Below, one piece after another: positions 7,819-16,283 of a stretch of 64,000 bases of DNA (the first letter of the stretch is position 1; the number at the start of each line of letters is the position of its first letter). Source of the stretch: Elusimicrobiota bacterium (lineage in GTDB: Bacteria > Elusimicrobiota > Elusimicrobia > UBA1565 > UBA9628). The stretch spans positions 1-64,000 of the forward strand of contig DMMY01000021.1 of NCBI GenBank assembly GCA_003452935.1, written 5' to 3'. A model generated the notes under the pieces. It did not search any database. It had not been told where the DNA came from and saw nothing but the letters and a program-made list of their open reading frames with translations. Made by a program: the position numbers and the translations under genes.

Positions 7819-9279
7819 TCAGGGGCGGCGGAGGAGCAGGCTGCTGCGGGGGGGCAGCCTGAGCTCCAGGCGGCCGTGCCGGGCGATATGGGAGTCCCCG
7901 TCGGCGACGCCGAGCCAGCGGCGCCAGGGGACCCGAAAGGCCGCGCAGCGGGGCTCGCGCGCCAGGTTGAAAGCCGCCAAGATCGCGTCCGTCTTGTGCC
8001 TGCGCAGCAGCGCGTATATCCCATCTTGGGCATGGAGCCCTTGGAAGCTGCCGCGGCGCAGGGCGGGATGCGCTTGGCGCAGGGCGCTAAGGTTTTTGAA
8101 AAAGTCCCTGAGGCCATGGTTCCAAAGTCCGCGGTCCCAGGGGAAGCCGCGCCGGCAGTCCGGTTCCTTGCCGCCCGGCAGCCCGATTTCATCGCCGTAG
8201 TAAATGCATGGGGCCCCGGGAAAGACGAACATGAACGTCGCGGCCAGGCGCAGGGCGGTCTCGTCGCCTCCGGCCAGGGAGAGAAAGCGCGGGGTGTCGT
8301 GGCTGTCGAGCAAGTTGAGCTGCGCCCGGGTCACGGGCGGGGCGTAAAGGCCCAAAAGGCCGTCGATGGTTCGCGAGAAACGTTTCAAGGAGAAAGGCCG
8401 CACCTGGCGATAGTCGTTGGTCTGACGGATCAGGTCCGCGTCGAGGCGATCGCAGAACCCGGCCAGGACGGCCTTGGTCCAGTGATAATTCATGACCGCG
8501 TCGAATTGGTCTCCCCGCAGCCAGCGCCGGGCCTCGCCCCAGATTTCCCCCACGATGTAGGCTTCGGGGTTGACGGCCTTGACTCTGCGGCGGAACTCTC
8601 GCCAGAAGGAGTCGTCGTCTATTTCGCTGGGGACGTCCAGGCGCCAGCCGTCGATGCCGAATCGAAGCCAATGCTCCGCGACCTGGAAGATGAACTCGCG
8701 CACGGCCGGGGTGCGCGTGTTGAACTTGGGCAGGGCGGGCAGGTTCCACCAGGCCGCGTAGCCCGGCCGGCAAGGCCCGGGGCCGCGGGGATAGGCGTCG
8801 AGGGGCTTTCCGGCCTTGAGCCGGGGGAGATCGAAATGAAACCAGTCGAGGTACGGGGATTTGGCCCCGTTTTCCAGGGTGTGGCTGAACTGATAGAAGC
8901 TCCGGCTGGCGTGATTGAAGACCCCGTCGAGGACCACCCGGATGCCGCGCCGGTGGGCCGCGTCGAGGAGCTCGCGCAGGGCTTGATTTCCCCCCAGGAT
9001 GGGATCCACGCTGAAGTAGTCGTGGGTGTGATAGCGGTGATTGGCCGTGGAGGCGAAGATGGGGGTTAAATACACGGCGGTTATGCCCAGGTCCTGGAGG
9101 TAGTCGAGCCGCTCCGCCGCTCCCAGCAGGTCTCCGCCCTTGAAACCGCAGGCCGTCGGGGGGGAGGCCCAGGGCTCGAGGTTTCCGGGCTTGGGCACCC
9201 GGCGGCTTTGGGCGAAGCGATCCGGGAATATCTGATAAAAGACCGCGTCCTGCACCCAGTCCGGCGTCCGGATCTCCAT
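7819..9279 (-). CDS. GH13 alpha-amylase family glycoside hydrolase
   Basis: The 486-residue protein carries the four GH13 regions: DGVFNHAS (I), GWRLDVPSE (II, nucleophile Asp215), YIVGEIW (III, acid/base Glu245) and LLDSHDTPR (IV, Asp328). The start QDAVFYQIFPDRFA and the FKGGDLLG segment fit the neopullulanase/cyclomaltodextrinase-like branch, but it lacks that branch's N-terminal starch-binding domain. No signal peptide is seen, so it should act in the cytoplasm on maltodextrin or cyclodextrin. It begins 1 nt after the purN/purH stop and is thus the last gene of a nucleotide operon, an odd place for an amylase. Confidence 0.9.
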   Translation of the reverse strand: MEIRTPDWVQDAVFYQIFPDRFAQSRRVPKPGNLEPWASPPTACGFKGGDLLGAAERLDYLQDLGITAVYLTPIFASTANHRYHTHDYFSVDPILGGNQALRELLDAAHRRGIRVVLDGVFNHASRSFYQFSHTLENGAKSPYLDWFHFDLPRLKAGKPLDAYPRGPGPCRPGYAAWWNLPALPKFNTRTPAVREFIFQVAEHWLRFGIDGWRLDVPSEIDDDSFWREFRRRVKAVNPEAYIVGEIWGEARRWLRGDQFDAVMNYHWTKAVLAGFCDRLDADLIRQTNDYRQVRPFSLKRFSRTIDGLLGLYAPPVTRAQLNLLDSHDTPRFLSLAGGDETALRLAATFMFVFPGAPCIYYGDEIGLPGGKEPDCRRGFPWDRGLWNHGLRDFFKNLSALRQAHPALRRGSFQGLHAQDGIYALLRRHKTDAILAAFNLAREPRCAAFRVPWRRWLGVADGDSHIARHGRLELRLPPRSSLLLRRP

Positions 9280-9280
9280 G

Positions 9281-11470
9281 TCAGTGCTTGAAGTGCCTCA
9301 CGCCGGTGAGGACCATGGCCAGATCATGCTCGTCGGCTGCGGCGATGACTTCCGCGTCGCGTACGGATCCGCCGGGTTGGATGACGGCGCTGACTCCCAC
9401 GCCGGCGGCCGCGTCCACGGAATCGCGGAAGGGGAAGAACGCGTCCGAGGCCATGACCAGGGCCTGGGGAGCGGGGTTGTCGCGCAAATGCATCTTGTAC
9501 TTGACGCTGGCCATATGCACGGAGTCCACCCGCGACATCTGGCCGGCGCCGATGCCCACGGTCGCTTCCGGTCCGGCGAGCACGATGGCGTTGGAGCGCA
9601 CATGCTTGCATGCGACCCAGGCGAAGCGCAATGCCGCGTCTTCCTGCGGGGTGGGCTGGCGTTTGCTCGCCACCTTCGGCGAGTCGGCGAAAGTGACGCG
9701 ATCCGGCTCCATGGCCAGGACTTCCCGGCCCACCCAGCGCAGTTGAGGCTCGCGGGGCGGCGGGTCTCGGCGGATCAGCAGCCTGAGGTTGGCTTTCTTT
9801 TTCAGGATGGCGAGAGCCTCGGTTGAGTAGCCCGGGGCCGTTATGACTTCGACGAATCTTTGCGAGAGCAGTTCGGCGACGTCCGCCTCCACGGCCCGGT
9901 TGAAGGCCAGGACCCCTCCGAAAGCCGAGAGCGGGTCGCAGGCCCAGGCGCGCTGCAGGGCCTCGATGAGGGACGTTCCCACGGCCATGCCGCAGGGAGT
10001 CACGTGCTTGAAGATGACGGCGGCGGGCTGGGAGAATTCGCAGGCCGCTTCCCAAGTTCCGGCCGCGTCGAGGATATTGTTGTAGGAAAGCTCCTTGCCC
10101 TGGATTTGGCTAAAAGAGGTCTCGGGTTTGTCGCCGAGGGCGTACACGGCGGCCTTCTGGTGGGGGTTTTCGCCGTAGCGCAAGTCCTGGACCTTGGTCA
10201 GGGCGACCCGAAGGGTGCGGGGAAAAATCTCGGCCGGTGTTTTCATGCCCGCGGACCAGGCTTGGGAGATCATGGCGTCGTATTCGGCCGTGTGACGAAA
10301 CCCGGTCAAGGCCAGCTGCCGCCGCGTTTCCAGGCCAAGTCGCCCGCGGGAAGATTCAAGTTCCTTGATCAAGGCCGGGTAATCGGCCGGAGAGGTGGCT
10401 ACGGCCACGTCCTCGAAATTCTTGGCCGCGGCGCGGATCAGGGCCACGCCTCCGATGTCGATCTGTTCGATGGCCTCCGGACTGTAGGGGGAGGCGGCTT
10501 GGGCCGCGGTCCGGGCGAAGGGGTAGAGATTGACGACCACGAGGTCGATGGGTTCGATGCCCAAGGCCTCGGCCTCGCGGACGTGGGCCGGATCGTCGCG
10601 CCGCAGCAGGATGGCGCCATGGACGCGCGGATGCAGGGTCTTGACCCTGCCGGCCAGTATCTCGGGAAAGCCCGTGACCGTGTCCAGGGGCCGGATGGCG
10701 ATGCCGGCGCTTTCCAGGGCCTTGGCCGTGCCCGAGGTGGAGATGATTTCTATGCCCAGGCCCTGCAAGCAGCGGGCCAGGTCCAGTAGACCGGTTTTGT
10801 CGGAAACCGACAAGAGCGCTCTTCTGACTTGGCCGCGGCTGGGCTGCGGAGCCGGCCGAATCTCGACGCCCCGCGGACCGGCCTCCAATCGTCCCTCGCA
10901 AAGGAGGCCGACGACTTTCGGATAGAGCCAGTGCTCCTGCGCGAGCACGCGCTCGGCCAAGGACTCCGGCGTGTCGTCCGGCAAGACGGCCACGGCCGCC
11001 TGGGCCGCGATGGGGCCGTGGTCATAGGCTTCGTCGACGAAATGCACGGTGCAGCCGCTGACCTTGACGCCGGCCTTGAGGACCGTCTCATGGACGCGGC
11101 GGCCGTAGAGTCCCTGCCCGCCGAAAGCGGGAAGAAGCGCCGGGTGGATGTTGAGTATGCGTCGCGCGAAGGCCTCAAGCATCGGGGCCTCGAGGCGGCA
11201 CAGAAACCCCGCCAGGCACACGAGCTCGGCCTTATGCTCCCGGCAAAGGCGCGCCAGGTGCGCGCTGTATCGCTCCAAGTCCGGAAAATCGCCGGGCTTG
11301 GCCGTGATCGCGGGTATGCCGGCGGCCTCGGCCCGGCGCAAGGCTCCGATTCCATCCCGGCTGCCCACCACGAGGACGACGCGCCCCTGGATGCGGCCGT
11401 CTCGGCAGGCGTCGATGAGCGCCTGGAGGTTGGTGCCTTCGCCTGAAGCCAGGATCGCCAGGTTTTTCAT
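9281..11470 (-). CDS. purN-purH: fused phosphoribosylglycinamide formyltransferase / AICAR transformylase-IMP cyclohydrolase
   Basis: One 729-residue chain joins two normally separate enzymes. Residues 1-195 are PurN (10-formyl-THF to GAR), with ILASGEGTNLQ and the catalytic set Asn107, His109 (LNIHPALLP) and Asp150 (YDHGP). Residues about 216-729 are PurH: the MGS-type IMP cyclohydrolase part begins RALLSVSDKTG, with GRVKTLHP and VVVNLYPF, and the AICAR transformylase part has LRYGENPHQ, FKHVTPCG and VACKHVRSNAI. Both formyl-folate steps of purine synthesis thus sit in one protein. It overlaps purM by 4 bp. Both halves look intact and the reading frame is continuous. Confidence 0.93.
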   Translation of the reverse strand: MKNLAILASGEGTNLQALIDACRDGRIQGRVVLVVGSRDGIGALRRAEAAGIPAITAKPGDFPDLERYSAHLARLCREHKAELVCLAGFLCRLEAPMLEAFARRILNIHPALLPAFGGQGLYGRRVHETVLKAGVKVSGCTVHFVDEAYDHGPIAAQAAVAVLPDDTPESLAERVLAQEHWLYPKVVGLLCEGRLEAGPRGVEIRPAPQPSRGQVRRALLSVSDKTGLLDLARCLQGLGIEIISTSGTAKALESAGIAIRPLDTVTGFPEILAGRVKTLHPRVHGAILLRRDDPAHVREAEALGIEPIDLVVVNLYPFARTAAQAASPYSPEAIEQIDIGGVALIRAAAKNFEDVAVATSPADYPALIKELESSRGRLGLETRRQLALTGFRHTAEYDAMISQAWSAGMKTPAEIFPRTLRVALTKVQDLRYGENPHQKAAVYALGDKPETSFSQIQGKELSYNNILDAAGTWEAACEFSQPAAVIFKHVTPCGMAVGTSLIEALQRAWACDPLSAFGGVLAFNRAVEADVAELLSQRFVEVITAPGYSTEALAILKKKANLRLLIRRDPPPREPQLRWVGREVLAMEPDRVTFADSPKVASKRQPTPQEDAALRFAWVACKHVRSNAIVLAGPEATVGIGAGQMSRVDSVHMASVKYKMHLRDNPAPQALVMASDAFFPFRDSVDAAAGVGVSAVIQPGGSVRDAEVIAAADEHDLAMVLTGVRHFKH

Positions 11471-12438
11471 TTCAGCACCACTTCAGGCTTTCCGGGCTGG
11501 ATTTCCCCGATGACCTGGACTTCGGGCAGGAGCTTTCTGGTCAGGGCCAGACTGCCGGGCCGGATCACCATGGCCATGCCTATGCCCATGTTGAAGGTCC
11601 GCCACATCTCGGCTTCGGGCACCCGGCCCCGGCGCTGGATTTCGCCGAATATATCGGGGACCTGCCATTGGCCGCGATCCAGGACCGCCTTGCAGTTCTT
11701 GGGCAGGACCCGAGGGAGGTTCTCGACGAGCCCTCCGCCCGTGATATGGGCCAGCCCCAGGATGATATGGCCCTGTTCGCGCAATCCCGTAGAGAGGCGG
11801 TCTATTTCCGGGACGTAAATGCGCGTGGGCGTCAGGAGCTTCGGCCCCCAGAGCTTTAATTGGCGGCCTGGGAACACGCGGCGCACCAGGGAAAAGCCGT
11901 TGGAATGCAGGCCCGATGATCCCAGTCCCAGGACCAGGTCCCCGGGGAATATTTTCGAGCCGTCGATGGTTTCGTCGCGCTTGACGATTCCCACGGAGAA
12001 GCCGGCCAAGTCATACTCTCCTTTTTTATAGAACCCGGGCATTTCCGCGGTTTCTCCTCCCAGCAGGAGGGAGCGCCCCTGGCGGCAGCCTTCGAGTATT
12101 CCGGACATGATTTTTTGGGAGCGCTTGAGATCGAGCCGGCCCACGGCGTAATAATCCAGGAAGATGATCGGCTTGGCTCCGCAGGTGATGAGGTCGTTGA
12201 CGCACATGGCCACCAAGTCGATGCCTATCGTGTCGTGACGGTCGAGGGCGAAGGCGACCTTGAGCTTGGTGCCGACTCCGTCGGTGCAGGCCACCAGTCG
12301 CCAAGGGTCTCCGTTGTCCGGGGGCAGGGGACAAAGCCCGGAGAAGCCGCCGATGGACGGGGATTTCTTTTGCAGAAAATCGACCAGCTTGTCCGCGAGG
12401 TCCATGTCTACGCCGGATTTTTTGTAGGTGAGGGGCAT
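11467..12438 (-). CDS. purM: phosphoribosylformylglycinamidine cyclo-ligase (AIR synthetase)
   Basis: The 323-residue enzyme closes the imidazole ring of AIR using ATP. It shows the family signs TYKKSGVD, the ACTDGVGTKLK loop, IGIDLVAMCVNDL, GGETAEMPGFY and HITGGGLVENLPR. I prefer the ATG at 12436-12438 with AAAGGA upstream; a GTG at 12456 that overlaps the pyrE stop by 4 bp is the alternative and adds six residues. It is coupled to the following purN-purH gene by a 4-bp ATGA overlap. Confidence 0.93.
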   Translation of the reverse strand: MPLTYKKSGVDMDLADKLVDFLQKKSPSIGGFSGLCPLPPDNGDPWRLVACTDGVGTKLKVAFALDRHDTIGIDLVAMCVNDLITCGAKPIIFLDYYAVGRLDLKRSQKIMSGILEGCRQGRSLLLGGETAEMPGFYKKGEYDLAGFSVGIVKRDETIDGSKIFPGDLVLGLGSSGLHSNGFSLVRRVFPGRQLKLWGPKLLTPTRIYVPEIDRLSTGLREQGHIILGLAHITGGGLVENLPRVLPKNCKAVLDRGQWQVPDIFGEIQRRGRVPEAEMWRTFNMGIGMAMVIRPGSLALTRKLLPEVQVIGEIQPGKPEVVLK

Positions 12439-12452
12439 GTTTTCCTTTGCGA

Positions 12453-13043
12453 TCACGGGATGGTCCGGCTTCCGGGTTTAACGAGGGGCAGGCCTTGCCG
12501 GCAGAGGGGGCAGTCTGCCTTTGGGAAGGCGGCCAAGGGCAGGTGGATCAGGCTCTGGACGGGCACTCCCAGATCCGGCGCGCGTTCGGCGCGGCAGACG
12601 ATGGCCAGGGCTCCCAGGACAACGGCCCCGCGGTCTCGCGCCAGGGCGATGACCTCGCCGGTGGATTTGCCCGTGGTGATGACGTCCTCTACCACGAGAA
12701 CCTTCTCCCCGGGCTGGAGCTCGAATCCCCGGCGCAGGGTCATGGCTCCGTCTTCACGCTCCGAGAAAAGAGCCCGCACGCCGCAGGAGCGGGCCGTTTC
12801 ATGCCCGATGACGATGCCGCCCAAGGCGGGAGAGAGCACCAGGTCGGGTTTGGCCGGAGCCAGGAGGGCCAGGGCCTGGCCCAAGGTTTGCGCATGTCGG
12901 GGGTGGGCCAACAGGCGGGCGCATTGCAGATAACGGTCGCTGTGCAGTCCCGAGGAGAGCAGGAAGTGGCCCTGGAGCATGGCGCCGGTTTCTTTGAGGA
13001 TGCCGAGAATAGACTGCCGGGAAAGAGTCGAGGCATTGGTCAT
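12453..13043 (-). CDS. pyrE: orotate phosphoribosyltransferase
   Basis: The 196-residue protein has the PRPP-binding motif VLVVEDVITTGKS (about 118-130) and the OPRT start pattern MLQGHFLLSSGLHSDRYLQ. It makes OMP from orotate. The C-terminal CPLCRQGLPLVKPGSR is the extension seen in many bacterial OPRTs of the longer type, with two cysteines close together. The start overlaps the pyrF stop by 4 bp. Confidence 0.93.
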   Translation of the reverse strand: MTNASTLSRQSILGILKETGAMLQGHFLLSSGLHSDRYLQCARLLAHPRHAQTLGQALALLAPAKPDLVLSPALGGIVIGHETARSCGVRALFSEREDGAMTLRRGFELQPGEKVLVVEDVITTGKSTGEVIALARDRGAVVLGALAIVCRAERAPDLGVPVQSLIHLPLAAFPKADCPLCRQGLPLVKPGSRTIP

Positions 13044-13747
13044 GGCTTCTCCAGGGCGCCGGCCGCGGCTTGCTTTATCTCGGCCAGGATGGCTTGCGCG
13101 GCCTTGAGGCGGTCCGGGGCTTGGGTGATAGGCCGGCCGATGACCACATAATGGATTCCCAGGGCCGCGGCCTCGGCCGGGGTCATGATCCTCTTCTGGT
13201 CGTGGACCGCGCTTTGCGCGGGACGGATGCCCGGCGTGATGAAGCGCATGTCCGGATGGGGCAGGGCTTTGCGCAGCTGAGCCACCTCCCGGCCGGAGCA
13301 GATGGTCCCGTCGATGCCGTTGACCCAGCCCATGCGGGCGAGGTTCTTGACCAGGGTGGAGACGTTGGCCCGCGGGAAGAGGGCGCGCAAATCCTTTTCC
13401 GCCATGCTGGTGAGCACTGTCACCCCCCAGAGCTTGGGCCTGGGATGAACTTCGGCCGCGGCCCGCGCCATGTCCGCTCCTCCCGAGAGGTGCAGGGAGA
13501 GGGAGGCCACGCCCATTTTTTGGGCCTCGGCCACGGCATGAGCCACGGTTTGGGGGATGTCATGGAGCTTGAGATCGAGGAAGACCCTGCCGCCGAAGCG
13601 GTGAACCAGATCTACGGCGCGCTTGCCCTGCGCGGTAAACAGCCGCAGTCCGATCTTGTAGAAAGTGACCGTATTCTTGAGGTCTTTCAGGATGTCCTCT
13701 TCCTCGCGGATGGTGTCCACGTCCAGGGCCACGATGATTTCTGTCAA
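13040..13747 (-). CDS. pyrF: orotidine 5'-phosphate decarboxylase
   Basis: The 235-residue TIM-barrel enzyme carries the catalytic DLKLHDIPQTV segment (Lys/Asp pairs) after an IVALDVD start, and ends with TPGIRP and YVVIGRPIT phosphate-binding segments. It converts OMP to UMP, the product of the upstream PyrE step. Start and stop overlap its two neighbours by 4 bp each. Confidence 0.93.
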   Translation of the reverse strand: MTEIIVALDVDTIREEEDILKDLKNTVTFYKIGLRLFTAQGKRAVDLVHRFGGRVFLDLKLHDIPQTVAHAVAEAQKMGVASLSLHLSGGADMARAAAEVHPRPKLWGVTVLTSMAEKDLRALFPRANVSTLVKNLARMGWVNGIDGTICSGREVAQLRKALPHPDMRFITPGIRPAQSAVHDQKRIMTPAEAAALGIHYVVIGRPITQAPDRLKAAQAILAEIKQAAAGALEKP

Positions 13748-14838
13748 GAATCTCCTCCTGATGCGGCATCGTCGAACGCGCCCGATCCCACGGCCGCGGC
13801 CACGCTCTTGAATCCGGCCTTCGCCAGCAGGGCGCCGAGCTCCCGGAGAATTCGCACGGCCGCGGTGGGGCCGCGGTAGATCAAGCCGGTATATATCTGC
13901 ACCAGGCTCGCCCCGGCGCGGATTTTTTCGAAGGCGTCGCCGCCGGTTTCCACGCCGCCGGTTCCGATGATGGGCAATCTCCCTTCGGTGAGGCGGTATA
14001 TCTTGCGGATCAGAGCCGTGGAAACCCCGCGCAGAGGTCGGCCGCTGAGGCCCCCTTGGATGTCTCCAAGGTCGGGGCTCAGGCCCAGGCGCGAGGTCGT
14101 GGTGTTGGCGGCTATGATTCCGTCGGCGTGCGACGAGACGAGCCCCAGCAGCTCCGGCAGCTGGGCATCGCTCAAGTCCGGGGCTATCTTGACCAAGATG
14201 GGTTTGCGGGGGGCGTTGATCAGATTAAGAGCGGTCAGTATGCGCTGGAGCTGCAGTCTCTCCTGCAAATCGCGCAGTCCCGTCATGTTGGGACAGCTGA
14301 CATTGACGACAAAATAGTCGCCTTGGGCATGCAGCAGGCGCAAGGAGGCGGCGTATTCCTCGGGGGCCTTGGTCTTGGGGCAGTCGGCGTTGAGACCGAT
14401 GTTGAGGCCTACCGGCACGGCCCGGCGGGGAATCTCGCCGAGGCGCCGCGCAGCGGCCGCGGCTCCGGCGTTGTTGAACCCCATATGGTTGATCAGGGCG
14501 TGCTCCAGCGGCAGGCGAAAGAGCCGGGGTTTGGGATTTCCCGGCTGAGGGCGCAGCGTCACGGAACCCAGCTCCAGGAAGCCGAAGCCCAAGGCCGGCA
14601 GTATTTTCGGAAGCAGGCAGTCCTTGTCAAAGCCCGCGGCCAGGCCTATGGGATTGGGAAACTCCAGGCCGAAGGCTTTGATTTCCAATCCCTGGGGAGG
14701 GCGGCCGACGACGGCGGAGAGCAGCTGCGGCCCGCCGGGCAGGCATTGCAGCGCGGCCAGAGCAGAGATCGCGGCGCCGTGGGCCGTTTCCGGGTCCCAG
14801 CGGAAGAGAAGAGGCCGCAGAAAGTCGTTATAGAGCAT
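13744..14838 (-). CDS. pyrD: dihydroorotate dehydrogenase, quinone-type (class 2)
   Basis: The 364-residue length, the N-terminal helical segment LLFRWDPETAHGAAI (membrane-associating, typical of class 2) and the VNVSCPNMTGL segment with the catalytic Ser place it in class 2. FMN-binding parts PIGLAAGFDKD, NHMGFNNAGA and IGTGGVETGGDA are present. It oxidises dihydroorotate and passes electrons to membrane quinone. It overlaps the pyrC stop by 11 bp and the pyrF start by 4 bp. Confidence 0.93.
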   Translation of the reverse strand: MLYNDFLRPLLFRWDPETAHGAAISALAALQCLPGGPQLLSAVVGRPPQGLEIKAFGLEFPNPIGLAAGFDKDCLLPKILPALGFGFLELGSVTLRPQPGNPKPRLFRLPLEHALINHMGFNNAGAAAAARRLGEIPRRAVPVGLNIGLNADCPKTKAPEEYAASLRLLHAQGDYFVVNVSCPNMTGLRDLQERLQLQRILTALNLINAPRKPILVKIAPDLSDAQLPELLGLVSSHADGIIAANTTTSRLGLSPDLGDIQGGLSGRPLRGVSTALIRKIYRLTEGRLPIIGTGGVETGGDAFEKIRAGASLVQIYTGLIYRGPTAAVRILRELGALLAKAGFKSVAAAVGSGAFDDAASGGDS

Positions 14839-16114
14839 GGGCCACTTGCCCTCGCGCGAGAGTGAAGCGAACTCGCCCGCGCAGTCTCTTTCCGGCGAAA
14901 GGACAGTTGCGGCCGCGCGAGAGAAAGCTGCGCGGCACGACCCAGGTTTGCCAGGGAGCGATGACCGTGACGTCCGCGTCCATGCCGGGCTTGAGGCTGC
15001 CCTTGCGCTTAAGGCCCAGGATGCGCGCCGGCCCGCGGCTCATTCGCTCCACCATTTGCCTGCGGCCGAGCCGGCCCGGATGCACGAGCGTGGCGAGCAC
15101 CACGGCCAGGGCTGTTTCCAGCCCGATGACGCCGAAAGGCGCGCGCTTGAGGCCGAGGCTTTTGGCGGAGGGCGTATGAGGGGCATGATCCGTGGCCACG
15201 GCGTCGATGGTGCCGTCGCAGAGCCCCGCCTGGAGCGCGGCCCGGTCCGCCCGGGAGCGCAGGGGCGGGTTCATCTTGAAATCGGCGTCATGGCCCGGGA
15301 TATCATCCTCGCACAAGGCCAAGTGGTGCGGGGTGACCTCGGCGCTGACGCGCAGGCCCCGGCGTTTGGCTGAGCGTACCGCCTCCACGCTTTGGCGGGC
15401 GCTTACGTGAGCGATGTGGACATGGGCGCCGGTCAGTTCGCAGAGCGCTATGTCGCGCAGAACCATGACTGTCTCGGCCGCCCAGGAAGCTCCGGCCAGG
15501 CCGAGCCTGCGGGAAAGGTTCCCTTCATGAAGCGGCGCTGCGTCGCTCAATGAGAGGTCCTCGCAATGGGATATAAAGGGAAGATTCAGGCCGCGCAGGA
15601 GCTCGAGGACCCGGCGCATGAGGCCGGCATTCTCCAGGGGGCGGCCATCCTCGGTAACCGCTTTCATCCCGGCTTTTTTCATGGCTCTCAGGTCCGCCAT
15701 GCGTTCGCCTTTTTGGCCTATGGTGGCGCAGCCTGAGCAGAGCACGTTGATGGAAGCCTCTTTTTGAGCCTTGGCGCGCACCCAGCCTATCCTTTCCGGC
15801 CGGTCCAAGGGCGGTTTGGTGTTGGGCATGGCCAGTATCGTGGAGAAACCTCCGGCGGCCGCGGCTCTCGTCCCCGAGGCTATGGTTTCCGCCTCCTCCG
15901 ATCCCGGTTGGCGCAAGTGGACGTGCATATCGATAAGGCCGGGGACGACCCAGCAGCCGCGGGCTTCGAGAACGGGGACGTTGGGGTAGCGGCGCGCCAA
16001 ATTCTTGGCTATGGCCGAGACTTTGCCGTTGTGGAGGAGGACATCGCGCACCGACTCCAGGTTTTGCGCCGGGTCGATGACAAGTCCGTTGCGGATGAGG
16101 AGCCGCTGGGGCAT
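14828..16114 (-). CDS. pyrC: dihydroorotase
   Basis: The 428-residue amidohydrolase has the metal motif DMHVHLRQPG, the later metal histidines in ISHCEDLS and IAHVSA, and the catalytic Asp in AVATDHAPH. The VTEDG sequence stands where class I enzymes usually have a SDDG-like loop. It closes carbamoyl-aspartate to dihydroorotate. It is the first gene of the operon; a GGGGAG ribosome site is 8 nt upstream. pyrB and carAB are not in the window, so the earlier pathway steps must be elsewhere. Confidence 0.93.
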   Translation of the reverse strand: MPQRLLIRNGLVIDPAQNLESVRDVLLHNGKVSAIAKNLARRYPNVPVLEARGCWVVPGLIDMHVHLRQPGSEEAETIASGTRAAAAGGFSTILAMPNTKPPLDRPERIGWVRAKAQKEASINVLCSGCATIGQKGERMADLRAMKKAGMKAVTEDGRPLENAGLMRRVLELLRGLNLPFISHCEDLSLSDAAPLHEGNLSRRLGLAGASWAAETVMVLRDIALCELTGAHVHIAHVSARQSVEAVRSAKRRGLRVSAEVTPHHLALCEDDIPGHDADFKMNPPLRSRADRAALQAGLCDGTIDAVATDHAPHTPSAKSLGLKRAPFGVIGLETALAVVLATLVHPGRLGRRQMVERMSRGPARILGLKRKGSLKPGMDADVTVIAPWQTWVVPRSFLSRGRNCPFAGKRLRGRVRFTLARGQVAHAL

Positions 16115-16129
16115 CTTGACCGCTCCCCT

Positions 16130-16160
16130 ATATTAGACCAGTTTGCGGGCAGATGTTCAA
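16130..16160 (-). promoter_or_regulatory. candidate promoter of the pyr-pur operon
   Basis: On the minus strand TTGAAC (16155-16160) and TAATAT (16130-16135) are 19 bp apart, just upstream of pyrC. The -35 box lies 2 bp from the end of the inverted-repeat element at 16163-16280. The spacer is longer than ideal. Confidence 0.4.
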
Positions 16161-16162
16161 AT

Positions 16163-16280
16163 GGTGACAGACGTGAACTTGCGGAACTTCTTAATGAAGG
16201 CGATATATAGATCCGTCACCCCACAACGTCGCATTGATGTTTGCCGGTTGAGAAAGTTCACAAAGTTCACGTCTGTCACC
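16163..16280. mobile_element. 118-bp inverted-repeat element (MITE or REP-like)
   Basis: The ends are near-perfect inverted repeats of about 30 bp: the left starts GGTGACAGACGTGAACTT and the right, reverse-complemented, starts with the same 18 bases. No coding frame lies inside. A 16-base piece of the same end (GAACTTTGTGAACTTT) recurs at 61298-61313. This fits a non-autonomous miniature element or a REP pair mobilised in trans; no transposase is in the window. Confidence 0.7.
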
Positions 16281-16283
16281 CAA

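Noticed and set aside
7804..9069. 421-codon plus-strand frame opposite the GH13 gene
   Set aside because: The minus strand has all four GH13 regions; the plus frame shows no domain.
9281..11470. Possible assembly artefact joining purN and purH
   Set aside because: The frame is continuous, both ends of the linker look natural and the gene overlaps purM by a normal 4 bp; I treat it as a real fusion, pending read support.
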